This document shows, piece by piece, positions 8,357 through 16,412 of a stretch of 53,524 nucleotides of DNA. The stretch is from Bacteroidetes bacterium UBA4416 (GTDB lineage: Bacteria; Bacteroidota; Bacteroidia; B-17B0; Aurantibacillaceae). Below the pieces are notes generated by a model. The model made no database searches and was not told where the DNA came from. It saw nothing but the letters and a program-made list of their open reading frames with translations. The stretch covers positions 36,449 to 89,972 of the forward strand of contig DGQK01000036.1 in the NCBI GenBank assembly GCA_002390745.1. Reading direction: 5' to 3'. Every line of letters begins with the position of its first letter. The stretch's first letter is position 1. A program made the position numbers and the translations under genes.

Positions 8357-11300
8357 CTATTTTCTGTCAATGATAATTTTTCCGCTATAGAATAATTCTC
8401 CTTTGCTGATCAGCTTGTAGATATACATACCTGATGATAATGTATTCACATCGCATTTCACGTTAGCTTCGGAATCTACTGTTTTGCGCAATACTTCACG
8501 GCCTGTGACATCATGGATGGTGATCTCAAGGGCCTGGTTCAGAAGTTTTTCTGCACCGTAGAGGTTGAAGACCACAAAGTCGGATGCCGGGTTCGGTACA
8601 GCTTCCACGCGGATGTCGTTGCCTAAAGCCGCAGTGCCGTCGCCGCTGCCGTTTCCGTCAGAGTTGCCTTGCCTTGAAGTCGGGTTGGCAATAATGACAG
8701 ATGCACAATTACAGCCACCATCTACCCAGTTGGAATATCCTCCAGGACATACGGCCCTTACCCTCCATGAGAAGCATCTCCAGAACCCGAATGGAACCAT
8801 GAGTGATGTTCCGGATACGGTGAAGCGTTGTTGAGTAGGAAGGTTTGTCGAGCGGCAGCAGGCAGGATCATCGTAAGTGAGTTCCACTTCGTAGCCTGTA
8901 GCAAGACCTCCGCCAATCCATGAGAGCTGTGTTTGGTTTTGAACGATAGCGCACTTGAGGCTGTAAGGATCCTGGCACTGAGCGACAATAACCGGCGAAC
9001 AGGAACATACTTTGATGCTTGCCGGAGATTGTGAACCGTCAGGGCATACAGCGATCACATACCATGAGAAGCAACCGGCAACCGATGTCGGAACTACCGT
9101 GCTGGTAGTAGCCACGTTCCATGCTATGGAGTAGCCTAGCTGGTTTGTATGGCAGCAAGCCTGATCATTGACATTGATGATCACTTTATAGGTTGCGCCC
9201 GGTACAGGATCCCATGAGATCTGGCTTCCACTTAAAAGCGGGCTGCATTTCAGGTTAATCGGTGTTTTGGCAACACAGGAAACCTGTGGAGAGCAGGAGC
9301 AAACTCTTCCGCTTGATGCAGATTGTGAGCCGTCAGGACAAACAGAGATCACCTCCCATGAGAAGCAGCCCATCGACGTTGGAATCACGGTCGAGGTAGT
9401 CGCAATGTTATACATCATGCCTGTCGGTGGAATGCCTGTATGGCAGCAAGCCGGATCATTGAAGTTCAGGATCAGTTTATAGGTTGCGCCCGGCACCGGA
9501 TTCCACGAAAGCAGGCTTCCGCCTGCTACCTGGCTACACTTCAATCCTGAAGGCACTTTCGGCGTACATGACACCGGAGAGCAGGAGCAGATTTTAGTGC
9601 TTGCAGCTGAATGTGAACCATCAGGGCAGATAGCGATCACATACCAGGAGAAGCAGCCTGCTACAGTCGTCGGAACGATGGTTCCGGTAGACACCACATT
9701 CCAGACAATGGTTGACTGAGGTTGTCCCTGAGGACAGCAGGCAGGATCGTTTACATTGATCACCACCTGGTACGTTGCACCCGGCACAGGATCCCATGAG
9801 ATCTGGCTACCGCTTGTAATCTGAGTACATTTCAGGTTTTCAGGTGTATTGGCTACACATGGAGGCGGAGAGCATGAGCATGCTTTTACGCTCGCAGCCG
9901 ATTGTGTTCCGTCAGGACATACGGCGATTATCTGGAAGGAGAAACAGCCGGCATATGAGGTCGGGATTACCGTACTGGTAGCCGAGATTATAAAGCTGGT
10001 GGTTACCGGCGCCAGGCCATTGTGGCAGCAGGCAGGATCGTTTGCAGTGATAATCACTTTATAGGTAGTGCCCGGAACAGGATCCCACGAGATGAGGCTG
10101 CCTGCGGTTACCGGCGAGCATTTCAAATTGATCGGTGTGGTCGGGTTGCAGGAAGGTGGTGAACAGGAGCACATTTTTGCACTCGCTCTGGACTTGCTGC
10201 CATCAGGACATATGGAAATCACATACCATGAGAAGCAATCGGCAAACGACAGCGGAATCACGGTGCTGGTAGCAGCGGTATTGAATACATACGTAGCAGT
10301 GACACCCTGGCGACAGCAGGTAGGATCATTGGTTGTGATCACCAGCTGATAGGTTGCACCAGGCACTGTTGCCCAAGAGAGAAGACTGCCTGCGGTTACC
10401 TGGCTACATTTCAGGTCTTTCGGTGTTTCGGCCTTGCAGCAGCTGATATTGAGCGTATCGGTATACTCACATCCGTTAGGATATTTCACTTTCACGATGA
10501 TCGGGTAATTGGCAAGAGTTGCTGTAATCGCATCGCCGGTAGAAGAGCCACCTGTGTAGAACCACTGGAAGGTATAACCGCCTGCGGAAGTCAGCGTATT
10601 TCCGTTCTGATCTTTTACCCTAACGGCAAACGGACTGGTAGGATATTCGCATGGATCCCATGTGCAGAACGGCGTAATGGTGATGGTATCGCTGCAACAA
10701 TTCAGCTTGAGGGTATCGGTCCATACACAATTGCCCGGGCCTTTTACCGTAATGATGGTTTGCTGGTTAGGCAGAATGAACGCATAGGCTGATGTATTGC
10801 CCGGATCGTGGCTCCAGCTGATGCTGTAACTTGTAGAAGAGATGAGGGTGTTGAACTCATCCATGATGAATACCGGATACGGATCGTTCGGATACGCGCA
10901 AGGATTGCAGCATGGATCAATAGCAGCCGCAGCCCTGTTGGCAGCGAAGTTGTACTTCAACGCCATACGGGTGTTATAATCCGCCAGGATTTTTTCAACG
11001 AGCTTATTACCGGCAACGGCTTCAGCCGACTGACGGCCGGTAGCTCCACCGGAGTGTTGCCCGCCATGCATATCGCAGCAATCGCGCATGAAGAATTTAG
11101 GACAGCATTCGCTCGCGCAGATATCATCCACATACGCATAGCCAAAGTGTCCGCCTGCCGCACAGTCCACCGCAAAAAATTCGATGCTGTAGGTCTGGGC
11201 AGGATCGCCCTGGAACTGGATGGTTGCACAGGTCCAGTCGCGCCATACCAGCGAGTCGGTTGTGCCGCAGCCTGACGGATTAGGCACATAGCCTGTGATA

Positions 11301-12145
11301 TTGTAAATAGGATTGGTGAGGTCTGCTACGCGGCAGATCCTGGAGCCCACTTCGGTGCCTGATCCATCCAGTACACGCGCCACAAAGAATGGCTGTGCAT
11401 TTTGATGGTACTTCGGATTCTCCATAACCAGTGCATACGAGAAGCTGATCTGGTACAAGCCTGATGTTGGTGTGGTGAACGAACGCTGAAGCATGTTGAC
11501 GCCGGCGCCCGGAGGGCAAGGGCCGGGGCCGTTGAGCCTCACGGCATGCGCCGAACCGTTATTGGTTTGGTTCAGGCCCGGGATCAAAGGATCAGGCAAA
11601 TTGTTGGTAAGCTCATACTCGAGCGGAGAGCCGAGTGCGATCGGCGTGTAAGCCACCGATGTAGCAGGAATAAAAGAGCACTCGCCGCCGCTATAGATAG
11701 GCCCTCTGAAGCCGGTATAGTTAGCGAGCGTAGGATCGCTCTCAAAGTCCCCGTTAAAACAGGCTACAGACTGAACGTTGGCAGGTGCCGCCGCATTATG
11801 AGTCGTGCTGGCCAGTTCTACTCTTCCCGGGTTGTAGATGGAGAGCATGCGGGGATTCTCTCTGAAGTAAGCCTCCCTGTAATGATTCCTGAGATAAGCA
11901 TTCAGCATCTTCGGAAGATCCGTCGCTTTAACCTCATTGGTATGACCTATGGTTGACTCGAATTGCTTCAACAGGCTTTCCTGATTTTTGCCGTTGAGCT
12001 TCTTGTCCACATAGTCATTGATGATTGCTTCCTGGGCCTGAATCTGCTTGCGCCATTCGTCCCTGGTCACCTTTTGGCCGAGCACTATCTGTGGCAGAGA
12101 TAGTATACACGCCAATGCCAAACTGAGTAAGTGTGTTTTTTTCAT
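8357..12145 (-). CDS. Cysteine-rich T9SS-secreted protein with six Fn3-like repeats (paralog B)
   Basis: Secreted protein of 1262 residues, with the same plan as the neighbour at 4920-8135. Signal peptide MKKTHLLSLALACILSLPQ, cleaved near VLGQ. The N-region (TRDEWRKQIQAQ), jelly-roll-like domain (ACFNGDFESDPT, FGYAYVDDICASECC) and two PKD-like domains ending in CC are nearly identical to paralog A. Then come six Fn3-like repeats of ~95 residues from ~570 to ~1150, each with LKC, SWDPVPGATY, NDPxCC, CFSWYVI and CPDGSxS, separated by a Cys-Ser-Cys-Ser-Pro linker. A type-A T9SS tail follows (AVPNPASDFVVFNL, VTGREVLRK, GMYIYKL). The extra two repeats explain the length difference. The ATG at 12145 is supported by the upstream block shared with paralog A. 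Role inferred: surface or matrix protein, perhaps adhesive; no enzymatic motif seen. Confidence 0.88.
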   Translation of the reverse strand: MKKTHLLSLALACILSLPQIVLGQKVTRDEWRKQIQAQEAIINDYVDKKLNGKNQESLLKQFESTIGHTNEVKATDLPKMLNAYLRNHYREAYFRENPRMLSIYNPGRVELASTTHNAAAPANVQSVACFNGDFESDPTLANYTGFRGPIYSGGECSFIPATSVAYTPIALGSPLEYELTNNLPDPLIPGLNQTNNGSAHAVRLNGPGPCPPGAGVNMLQRSFTTPTSGLYQISFSYALVMENPKYHQNAQPFFVARVLDGSGTEVGSRICRVADLTNPIYNITGYVPNPSGCGTTDSLVWRDWTCATIQFQGDPAQTYSIEFFAVDCAAGGHFGYAYVDDICASECCPKFFMRDCCDMHGGQHSGGATGRQSAEAVAGNKLVEKILADYNTRMALKYNFAANRAAAAIDPCCNPCAYPNDPYPVFIMDEFNTLISSTSYSISWSHDPGNTSAYAFILPNQQTIITVKGPGNCVWTDTLKLNCCSDTITITPFCTWDPCEYPTSPFAVRVKDQNGNTLTSAGGYTFQWFYTGGSSTGDAITATLANYPIIVKVKYPNGCEYTDTLNISCCKAETPKDLKCSQVTAGSLLSWATVPGATYQLVITTNDPTCCRQGVTATYVFNTAATSTVIPLSFADCFSWYVISICPDGSKSRASAKMCSCSPPSCNPTTPINLKCSPVTAGSLISWDPVPGTTYKVIITANDPACCHNGLAPVTTSFIISATSTVIPTSYAGCFSFQIIAVCPDGTQSAASVKACSCSPPPCVANTPENLKCTQITSGSQISWDPVPGATYQVVINVNDPACCPQGQPQSTIVWNVVSTGTIVPTTVAGCFSWYVIAICPDGSHSAASTKICSCSPVSCTPKVPSGLKCSQVAGGSLLSWNPVPGATYKLILNFNDPACCHTGIPPTGMMYNIATTSTVIPTSMGCFSWEVISVCPDGSQSASSGRVCSCSPQVSCVAKTPINLKCSPLLSGSQISWDPVPGATYKVIINVNDQACCHTNQLGYSIAWNVATTSTVVPTSVAGCFSWYVIAVCPDGSQSPASIKVCSCSPVIVAQCQDPYSLKCAIVQNQTQLSWIGGGLATGYEVELTYDDPACCRSTNLPTQQRFTVSGTSLMVPFGFWRCFSWRVRAVCPGGYSNWVDGGCNCASVIIANPTSRQGNSDGNGSGDGTAALGNDIRVEAVPNPASDFVVFNLYGAEKLLNQALEITIHDVTGREVLRKTVDSEANVKCDVNTLSSGMYIYKLISKGELFYSGKIIIDRK

Positions 12146-12171
12146 GACATTAGGTTTTTATTGGTTACGAC

Positions 12172-12179
12172 CAAATGTA
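12172..12179 (-). promoter_or_regulatory. Promoter -7 box TACATTTG of paralog B
   Basis: Minus-strand TACATTTG matches TAnnTTTG, 26 bases before the ATG at 12145. The transcribed leader, CCAATAAAAACCTAATGT, is also shared with paralog A apart from one base of A-run length. Confidence 0.6.
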
Positions 12180-12198
12180 TAACATTTACAAGGTGCGG

Positions 12199-12223
12199 CG
12201 CACCCGTATAATTACTGGAATTT
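12199..12223 (-). promoter_or_regulatory. Conserved 25-base upstream box, copy B
   Basis: Identical to 8187-8211, starting 19 bases upstream of the -7 box (18 in copy A). The distal TTACGT at 12250-12255 sits 27 bases past the box end, exactly as the TTACGT at 8238-8243 does in copy A. Confidence 0.75.
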
Positions 12224-12547
12224 ACAGGAGAGCCTATGATTGCGCAAGATTACGTAAGGGAAAACTAAAACGCTCACATTGAAGGACTAACAGATTCTGA
12301 AATCACACAAAAACAATGATGTTATCACAACAGTGAACCTGCACAACAACGATGAGGAAAAAAATACACAGGCCGGATGCTGATGTTCAACCGATTTATC
12401 TGTTGCTTCTCTGCCTTTTTTTTTTTAGAAAAAAACCGATAAAACTATCCGCCTTGACGTGATAAGACCTGCCTCTTAATCATAACGTGGCGTGAGTGTC
12501 ATCTGCTCTGTACTTTTTGGAAATGCGCAATGATCCTGTGATCAGCT

Positions 12548-13564
12548 TCAGATCTTATGCCTGAAAACGTCGATGGTATGATCCAGCATCTCATCGCTGA
12601 AATCGAGGTGTGTCACAAGGCGGACGGTGTGTTTGCCAAAGGCTGATACTTTGATATTGTATGGCTTTAATCTCTCTTCGAACTCCGCTGCCGTCATGTT
12701 TTCCAGATGAAAGATCACAATGTTGGTATCTACAGGCAGTACTTCCTTCACGTAAGGCATGGCCGCCAGCGCTGCCCCCATTTGCCTGGCGCGCTCGTGA
12801 TCTTCTTTCAAACGCTCCACATGATGATCGAGTGCATACAACGCAGCAGCCGCCAGGAAGCCCGCCTGCCGCATGCCGCCGCCCATCACCTTGCGCACGC
12901 GCCTGGCTTTTTTCACGAAGGCCTGTGTTCCCAGCAGGATCGAGCCGACCGGTGCGCCCAGTCCCTTACTGAAACATACGGAAATAGAGTCGAATTGCCG
13001 CCCTACCTCTGAAGCCCCGTAACCTGCTTCTGCCATGGCATTGAAGATTCTTGCTCCATCAAGATGCAGAGGAAGCTGCTTTGCTTCGCACAGCTCCCGG
13101 ATCTGTTTCATTGCAGCAAGGCTGTAATAGCTTCCGCCGGCTTTGTTGACCGTATTTTCGAGAGACACTAATGATGTGCGTGCGAGCCAGTCGTATGAGG
13201 CATTCACGCAAGCCTCGATCTGCGAAGCGCCTAGCCTTCCCCTGTCGCCTTCTACCAGCCGCGCCTGCACCGATGAGTTGAATGCAATGCCTCCGCCTTC
13301 GTAATGATAGATATGCGAGTTGCTTTCTGCGATGAGTTCGTCGCCGGGCTGCGTATGGCATTTGATAGCGATTTGATTGGTCATCGTTCCGCTCGGACAA
13401 AACAAGGCTGCTTCTTTACCGAATAAGTTAGCGGTGCGTTCTTCCAAAGCAATCACCGTAGGATCCTCACCGTACACATCGTCCCCCACTCCGGCGGTCA
13501 TCATTGCGTCCAGCATGGCTGCCGTAGGCTTTGTTACGGTATCACTTCTCAGGTCGGCTGTCAT
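12548..13564 (-). CDS. ltaE: Low-specificity L-threonine aldolase
   Basis: PLP enzyme of 338 residues that cleaves L-threonine and L-allo-threonine to glycine and acetaldehyde in the cytoplasm. It begins with the family signature DLRSDTVTKP, followed by GDDVYGEDPTV near 27-37 and FCPSGTMTNQ at 55-64. HLDGARIFNA at 167-176 supplies the aspartate that pairs with the PLP ring nitrogen, and Lys200 in SVCFSKGLGAPVGS is the Schiff-base lysine. Length is normal for the family (~340). The ATG at 13564 lies 50 bases after a good TAnnTTTG promoter. It is transcribed divergently from the metalloprotease at 13691; nothing suggests they work together. A beta-eliminating lyase of the same fold is the only realistic alternative. 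Confidence 0.93.
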   Translation of the reverse strand: MTADLRSDTVTKPTAAMLDAMMTAGVGDDVYGEDPTVIALEERTANLFGKEAALFCPSGTMTNQIAIKCHTQPGDELIAESNSHIYHYEGGGIAFNSSVQARLVEGDRGRLGASQIEACVNASYDWLARTSLVSLENTVNKAGGSYYSLAAMKQIRELCEAKQLPLHLDGARIFNAMAEAGYGASEVGRQFDSISVCFSKGLGAPVGSILLGTQAFVKKARRVRKVMGGGMRQAGFLAAAALYALDHHVERLKEDHERARQMGAALAAMPYVKEVLPVDTNIVIFHLENMTAAEFEERLKPYNIKVSAFGKHTVRLVTHLDFSDEMLDHTIDVFRHKI

Positions 13565-13613
13565 TTTTCAAGGATTTAATGGTAAAATTAAAAGAATCAG
13601 GACTTTTTCACTA

Positions 13614-13643
13614 CAAAATTAACGGTATATATTATGTGATCAA
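13614..13643 (-). promoter_or_regulatory. Promoter of the threonine aldolase gene
   Basis: On the minus strand TTG (13643-13641), 19 bases, then TAATTTTG (13621-13614): a full match to the Bacteroidota pattern TTG-N19-TAnnTTTG, 50 bases from the ATG. Confidence 0.65.
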
Positions 13644-13690
13644 ATCTATAATAAGTATTTTAGAAATCTATAATTTTACACTCCTCACAC

Positions 13691-15775
13691 ATGAGAACAT
13701 TGATTACCACTGCCTGCCTGGCACTCGGCCTTTCGAAAGGCGCTTTTTCCCAACAGGAGGCTATGCGCCCGAACTGGTGCGGATCTGTTGAAGCGATGGA
13801 AAAGCACTTTTTGAACCATCCGGAGCTCAAACAGCGTTTTGATGCTTACCAGGCCCAGGCCAACTCACAGCAAAACCAGCCCCAACAGCGAACAGCTGCT
13901 GCAACGTATACGATCCCTGTTGTTTTTCACGTGCTGCACCAATATGGCGTTGAGAACATCAGCGATGCCCAGATCAACGACCAGATCGCGATCTTCAACC
14001 GGGACTTTAACAGGCAAAACGCCGACACCAATGTCGTGATCACTCCTTTTAAGAACCTGATCGGCGATGTGCATTTCGCATTTCAACTGGCAAAAAAAGA
14101 TCCTAACGGAAACTGCACCAGCGGCATTAACCGCTACTACGATGCCAACACGGCCTCATGGACCGGGCAAGCCAGCGATTACCTGTATACCTGGGATTCG
14201 CAAAAGTACCTGAACATATACGTGGTAAGGAGCATCGCCAGCGGTGCAGCAGGCTATGCCTACTATCCGGGAAGCCTTAGTCCGAGCGATGATATGGATG
14301 CCATCCTGATCCTCTCCAATTATGTAGGGAGCATTGGTACGTCTTCGGTTGGTAAATCAAGGGCATTGACGCATGAAGTCGGACACTGGTTCAACTTACA
14401 GCATGTGTGGGGCAATACCAATAACCCGGGAGTGGCATGCGGCAACGACCAGGTTAGCGACACACCGATTACCAAAGGCTTTACGAGCTGCCCGTCGCAG
14501 GCGGCTTCGGATGATTGCAATCCCGGCATTTATGAGAATTATCAGAACTACATGGATTACTCCTACTGTTCGGTGATGTTTACCCCGGGACAGGCAACGC
14601 GCATGACCAATGCGATCAATAATGGCATCGTGGGAAGAAACAACCTCTCCTCGCCTTCCAACCTGAGCTTCACCGGCATCACCCCGGTAGCGAATTGCGC
14701 CCCGAAAGCCGATTTCAGCTCCAACAAACAGGTGGTGTGCGTAAATCAAACAGTTAACTACAGCGACATCAGCAATATCTCCGCTCCTACTTCCTGGAGC
14801 TGGACATTTCCGGGGGGCACGCCTTCTACCTCCAGCGTGCAAAACCCAACGGTGAGCTATAGTGCTCCGGGCACCTATTCTGTTATGCTCACGGCATCCA
14901 ATGCCAACGGCAGCACTTCGGAAACGAAGGTGAATTACATAACTGTGGTGAGTACGCCGCAAACGGCAAGCCTGCAGGAGGGCTTTGAAACAGGTGCGAT
15001 CCCGAACGCGACATGGTCTGTGAGAAATCTGGCCTCTTTCAGCTCGAACTGGCAGCAAACATCCGCAGCCAGTGCTTCCGGATCCAAATCAGCGAAGGTA
15101 GACCAAAACATTGAAGCCGGAACCAGCGTGGAGCTGTACTCGCCAACCTATAATTTTGCCGCTATGCCGGGCGTGGCCCTGACGATGAAATGGGCCGGCG
15201 CCGAAAGAGATACATCCACGCACGCTTCTTCGGATGTGTTCAGCGTACTATTCTCAACCAATTGCGGCGCAACCTGGTCGACACGCCTCAACCGGAATGT
15301 GAAAACCGGCAACGTGGGTGTAAGCGCCCTGAAAACGGGGGGGAATTTTGTGCCGACTCCATCTCAATTTTACCAGGATAATGTGCCTTTAGCGGGCTTG
15401 ACAACAGAGCCCAACGTGATGTTTAAGTTCAGGTTCACGGCAGAGTACGGCATGTCCAATAATTTTTACCTCGACGATATCAACCTGACCAGCCTGACGG
15501 GAATTGCAGAGATTCCATTGGTTTCCAATATCCAGCTCTTCCCGAATCCGGCTTCAAACCTGGTAACGATAGAGTTTGATCTCGTCGATGACAAAAACAT
15601 CAGCGTGGAACTAAAAGATGTGTTGGGGCGCCTAGTTAAAACAGGCGAAAGCTCTTACCTGCAGGCCGGCCATCACCAGATCAGCATACCTCTCGGTGAT
15701 GTGGCCAAAGGCATCTATTTTATTTCGGTAAACAGCAATGCTCAGGTGCTCACCAAAAAACTGGTGATTGAATAA
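13691..15775 (+). CDS. Secreted M43-family (pappalysin/cytophagalysin-like) zinc metalloprotease with PKD domain and T9SS tail
   Basis: Extracellular protease of 694 residues. Signal peptide to about GAFSQ20. The catalytic domain (~70-325) carries HEVGHWFNLQH: His228, His232 and His238 bind zinc and Glu229 is the general base, the extended HExxHxxGxxH metzincin motif with Asn in place of Gly. The Met-turn follows in YMDYSYCSVMFTPGQ (Met288), as in M43B. A PKD domain spans ~338-420 (WSWTFPGGTPSTSS, YSAPGTYSVMLTASN), then a ~180-residue carbohydrate-binding-like sandwich, then a type-A T9SS tail from ~612 (LFPNPASNLVTIEF, KGIYFISVN). Secreted by T9SS, likely for protein scavenging. A strong terminator lies just downstream, so the gene is probably monocistronic. 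Confidence 0.92.
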   Translation: MRTLITTACLALGLSKGAFSQQEAMRPNWCGSVEAMEKHFLNHPELKQRFDAYQAQANSQQNQPQQRTAAATYTIPVVFHVLHQYGVENISDAQINDQIAIFNRDFNRQNADTNVVITPFKNLIGDVHFAFQLAKKDPNGNCTSGINRYYDANTASWTGQASDYLYTWDSQKYLNIYVVRSIASGAAGYAYYPGSLSPSDDMDAILILSNYVGSIGTSSVGKSRALTHEVGHWFNLQHVWGNTNNPGVACGNDQVSDTPITKGFTSCPSQAASDDCNPGIYENYQNYMDYSYCSVMFTPGQATRMTNAINNGIVGRNNLSSPSNLSFTGITPVANCAPKADFSSNKQVVCVNQTVNYSDISNISAPTSWSWTFPGGTPSTSSVQNPTVSYSAPGTYSVMLTASNANGSTSETKVNYITVVSTPQTASLQEGFETGAIPNATWSVRNLASFSSNWQQTSAASASGSKSAKVDQNIEAGTSVELYSPTYNFAAMPGVALTMKWAGAERDTSTHASSDVFSVLFSTNCGATWSTRLNRNVKTGNVGVSALKTGGNFVPTPSQFYQDNVPLAGLTTEPNVMFKFRFTAEYGMSNNFYLDDINLTSLTGIAEIPLVSNIQLFPNPASNLVTIEFDLVDDKNISVELKDVLGRLVKTGESSYLQAGHHQISIPLGDVAKGIYFISVNSNAQVLTKKLVIE

Positions 15776-15792
15776 GCAGCCCTTGAAACGGA

Positions 15793-15829
15793 TAAAAAAA
15801 GAGGTTACATTCAGTAACCTCTTTTTTTA
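15793..15829 (+). terminator. Terminator of the metalloprotease gene
   Basis: Stem AGAGGTTAC / GTAACCTCT with loop ATTCA, an A-run before and seven T after, about 20 bases past the stop codon. Confidence 0.92.
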
Positions 15830-15865
15830 TGTGGTATATCCTGTGAATGGTAAGAAGAACACAAT

Positions 15866-16375
15866 GTTTTGCTCCTACGGGGCAAGCTAAGCGGTTGAGT
15901 TGTCTGTGGTTAATGATGTTAAGTCCCTACGGGACTTCTTCACTATCCGTAAGAGCAGAACATAACACACAGGAATTCTGAAAAGGTTTTATGGCTACAG
16001 CGTAGCCAAACATTTCTGATGTTTTGCTCCTACGGCGCAAGCTGAGCCTTGAGTTGCCTTGCGGTTAATAATGTTAAGTCCCTACGGGACTTCTTTGCTT
16101 CACCGTAGAAGCAAGACATTATTAATGTTAAGTTCTTACAGGACTTCTTCTATGCTCCGTAGGAGTAGAACATGACACACAGGAAGCCTTAAAAGGTTTT
16201 ATGCTACAGCGTAGCCAGACATTTTTGATCTTTGACTGCTACTGAGAAAAGCCGGGCTTCATACGATCATGGATTTTGCTCCGTAGGAGCAAGACATTAT
16301 GAATGTTAAGTACCTACAGGACTTCTTCTATGCTCCGTAGGAGTAGAACATGACATAAAGAACATTCGCTATAGA
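15866..16375. repeat. Intergenic nest of hairpin repeats, cluster 2
   Basis: The 636-base gap holds no gene but a mosaic of repeated units. A unit of ~83 bases running from GTTTTGCTCCTACGG to AGTCCCTACGGGACTTCTT occurs at 15867-15949 and 16021-16103. A unit with AAAAGGTTTTATGGCTACAGCGTAGCC occurs near 15961-16015 and 16171-16224. A unit ending in TATGCTCCGTAGGAGTAGAACATGACA occurs near 16129-16176 and 16302-16355. Hairpins AAGTCCC-TAC-GGGACTT, GCTCC-GTA-GGAGC and GGCTAC-AGC-GTAGCC are the common core. The vocabulary matches cluster 1. Confidence 0.8.
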
Positions 16376-16412
16376 AGCCTGACTTCCGGAAGGCAAGCCA
16401 AACATGCTGCCT

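Larger units (their letters stand above)
12146..12547. other. Intergenic region upstream of paralog B
   Basis: The first ~115 bases (12146-12260) hold the promoter elements of paralog B, listed separately. The rest, including a T-rich run near 12415-12427, shows no open frame, RNA or repeat that I can support. Confidence 0.5.

Noticed and set aside
10808..11275. 155-codon open frame on the plus strand
   Set aside because: It is antisense to the conserved N-terminal domain of paralog B; the mirror frame in paralog A is broken at a different place, and the translation is Arg-rich without domain character.
14396..15058. 220-codon open frame antisense to the M43 protease
   Set aside because: Its product is rich in Arg and His from reverse reading of coding DNA; the plus strand carries the intact catalytic and PKD domains.
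15866..16375. CCTACGGG strings resembling a 16S rRNA segment
   Set aside because: The match is confined to a few bases of the hairpin loop and stem; no rRNA sequence extends on either side.
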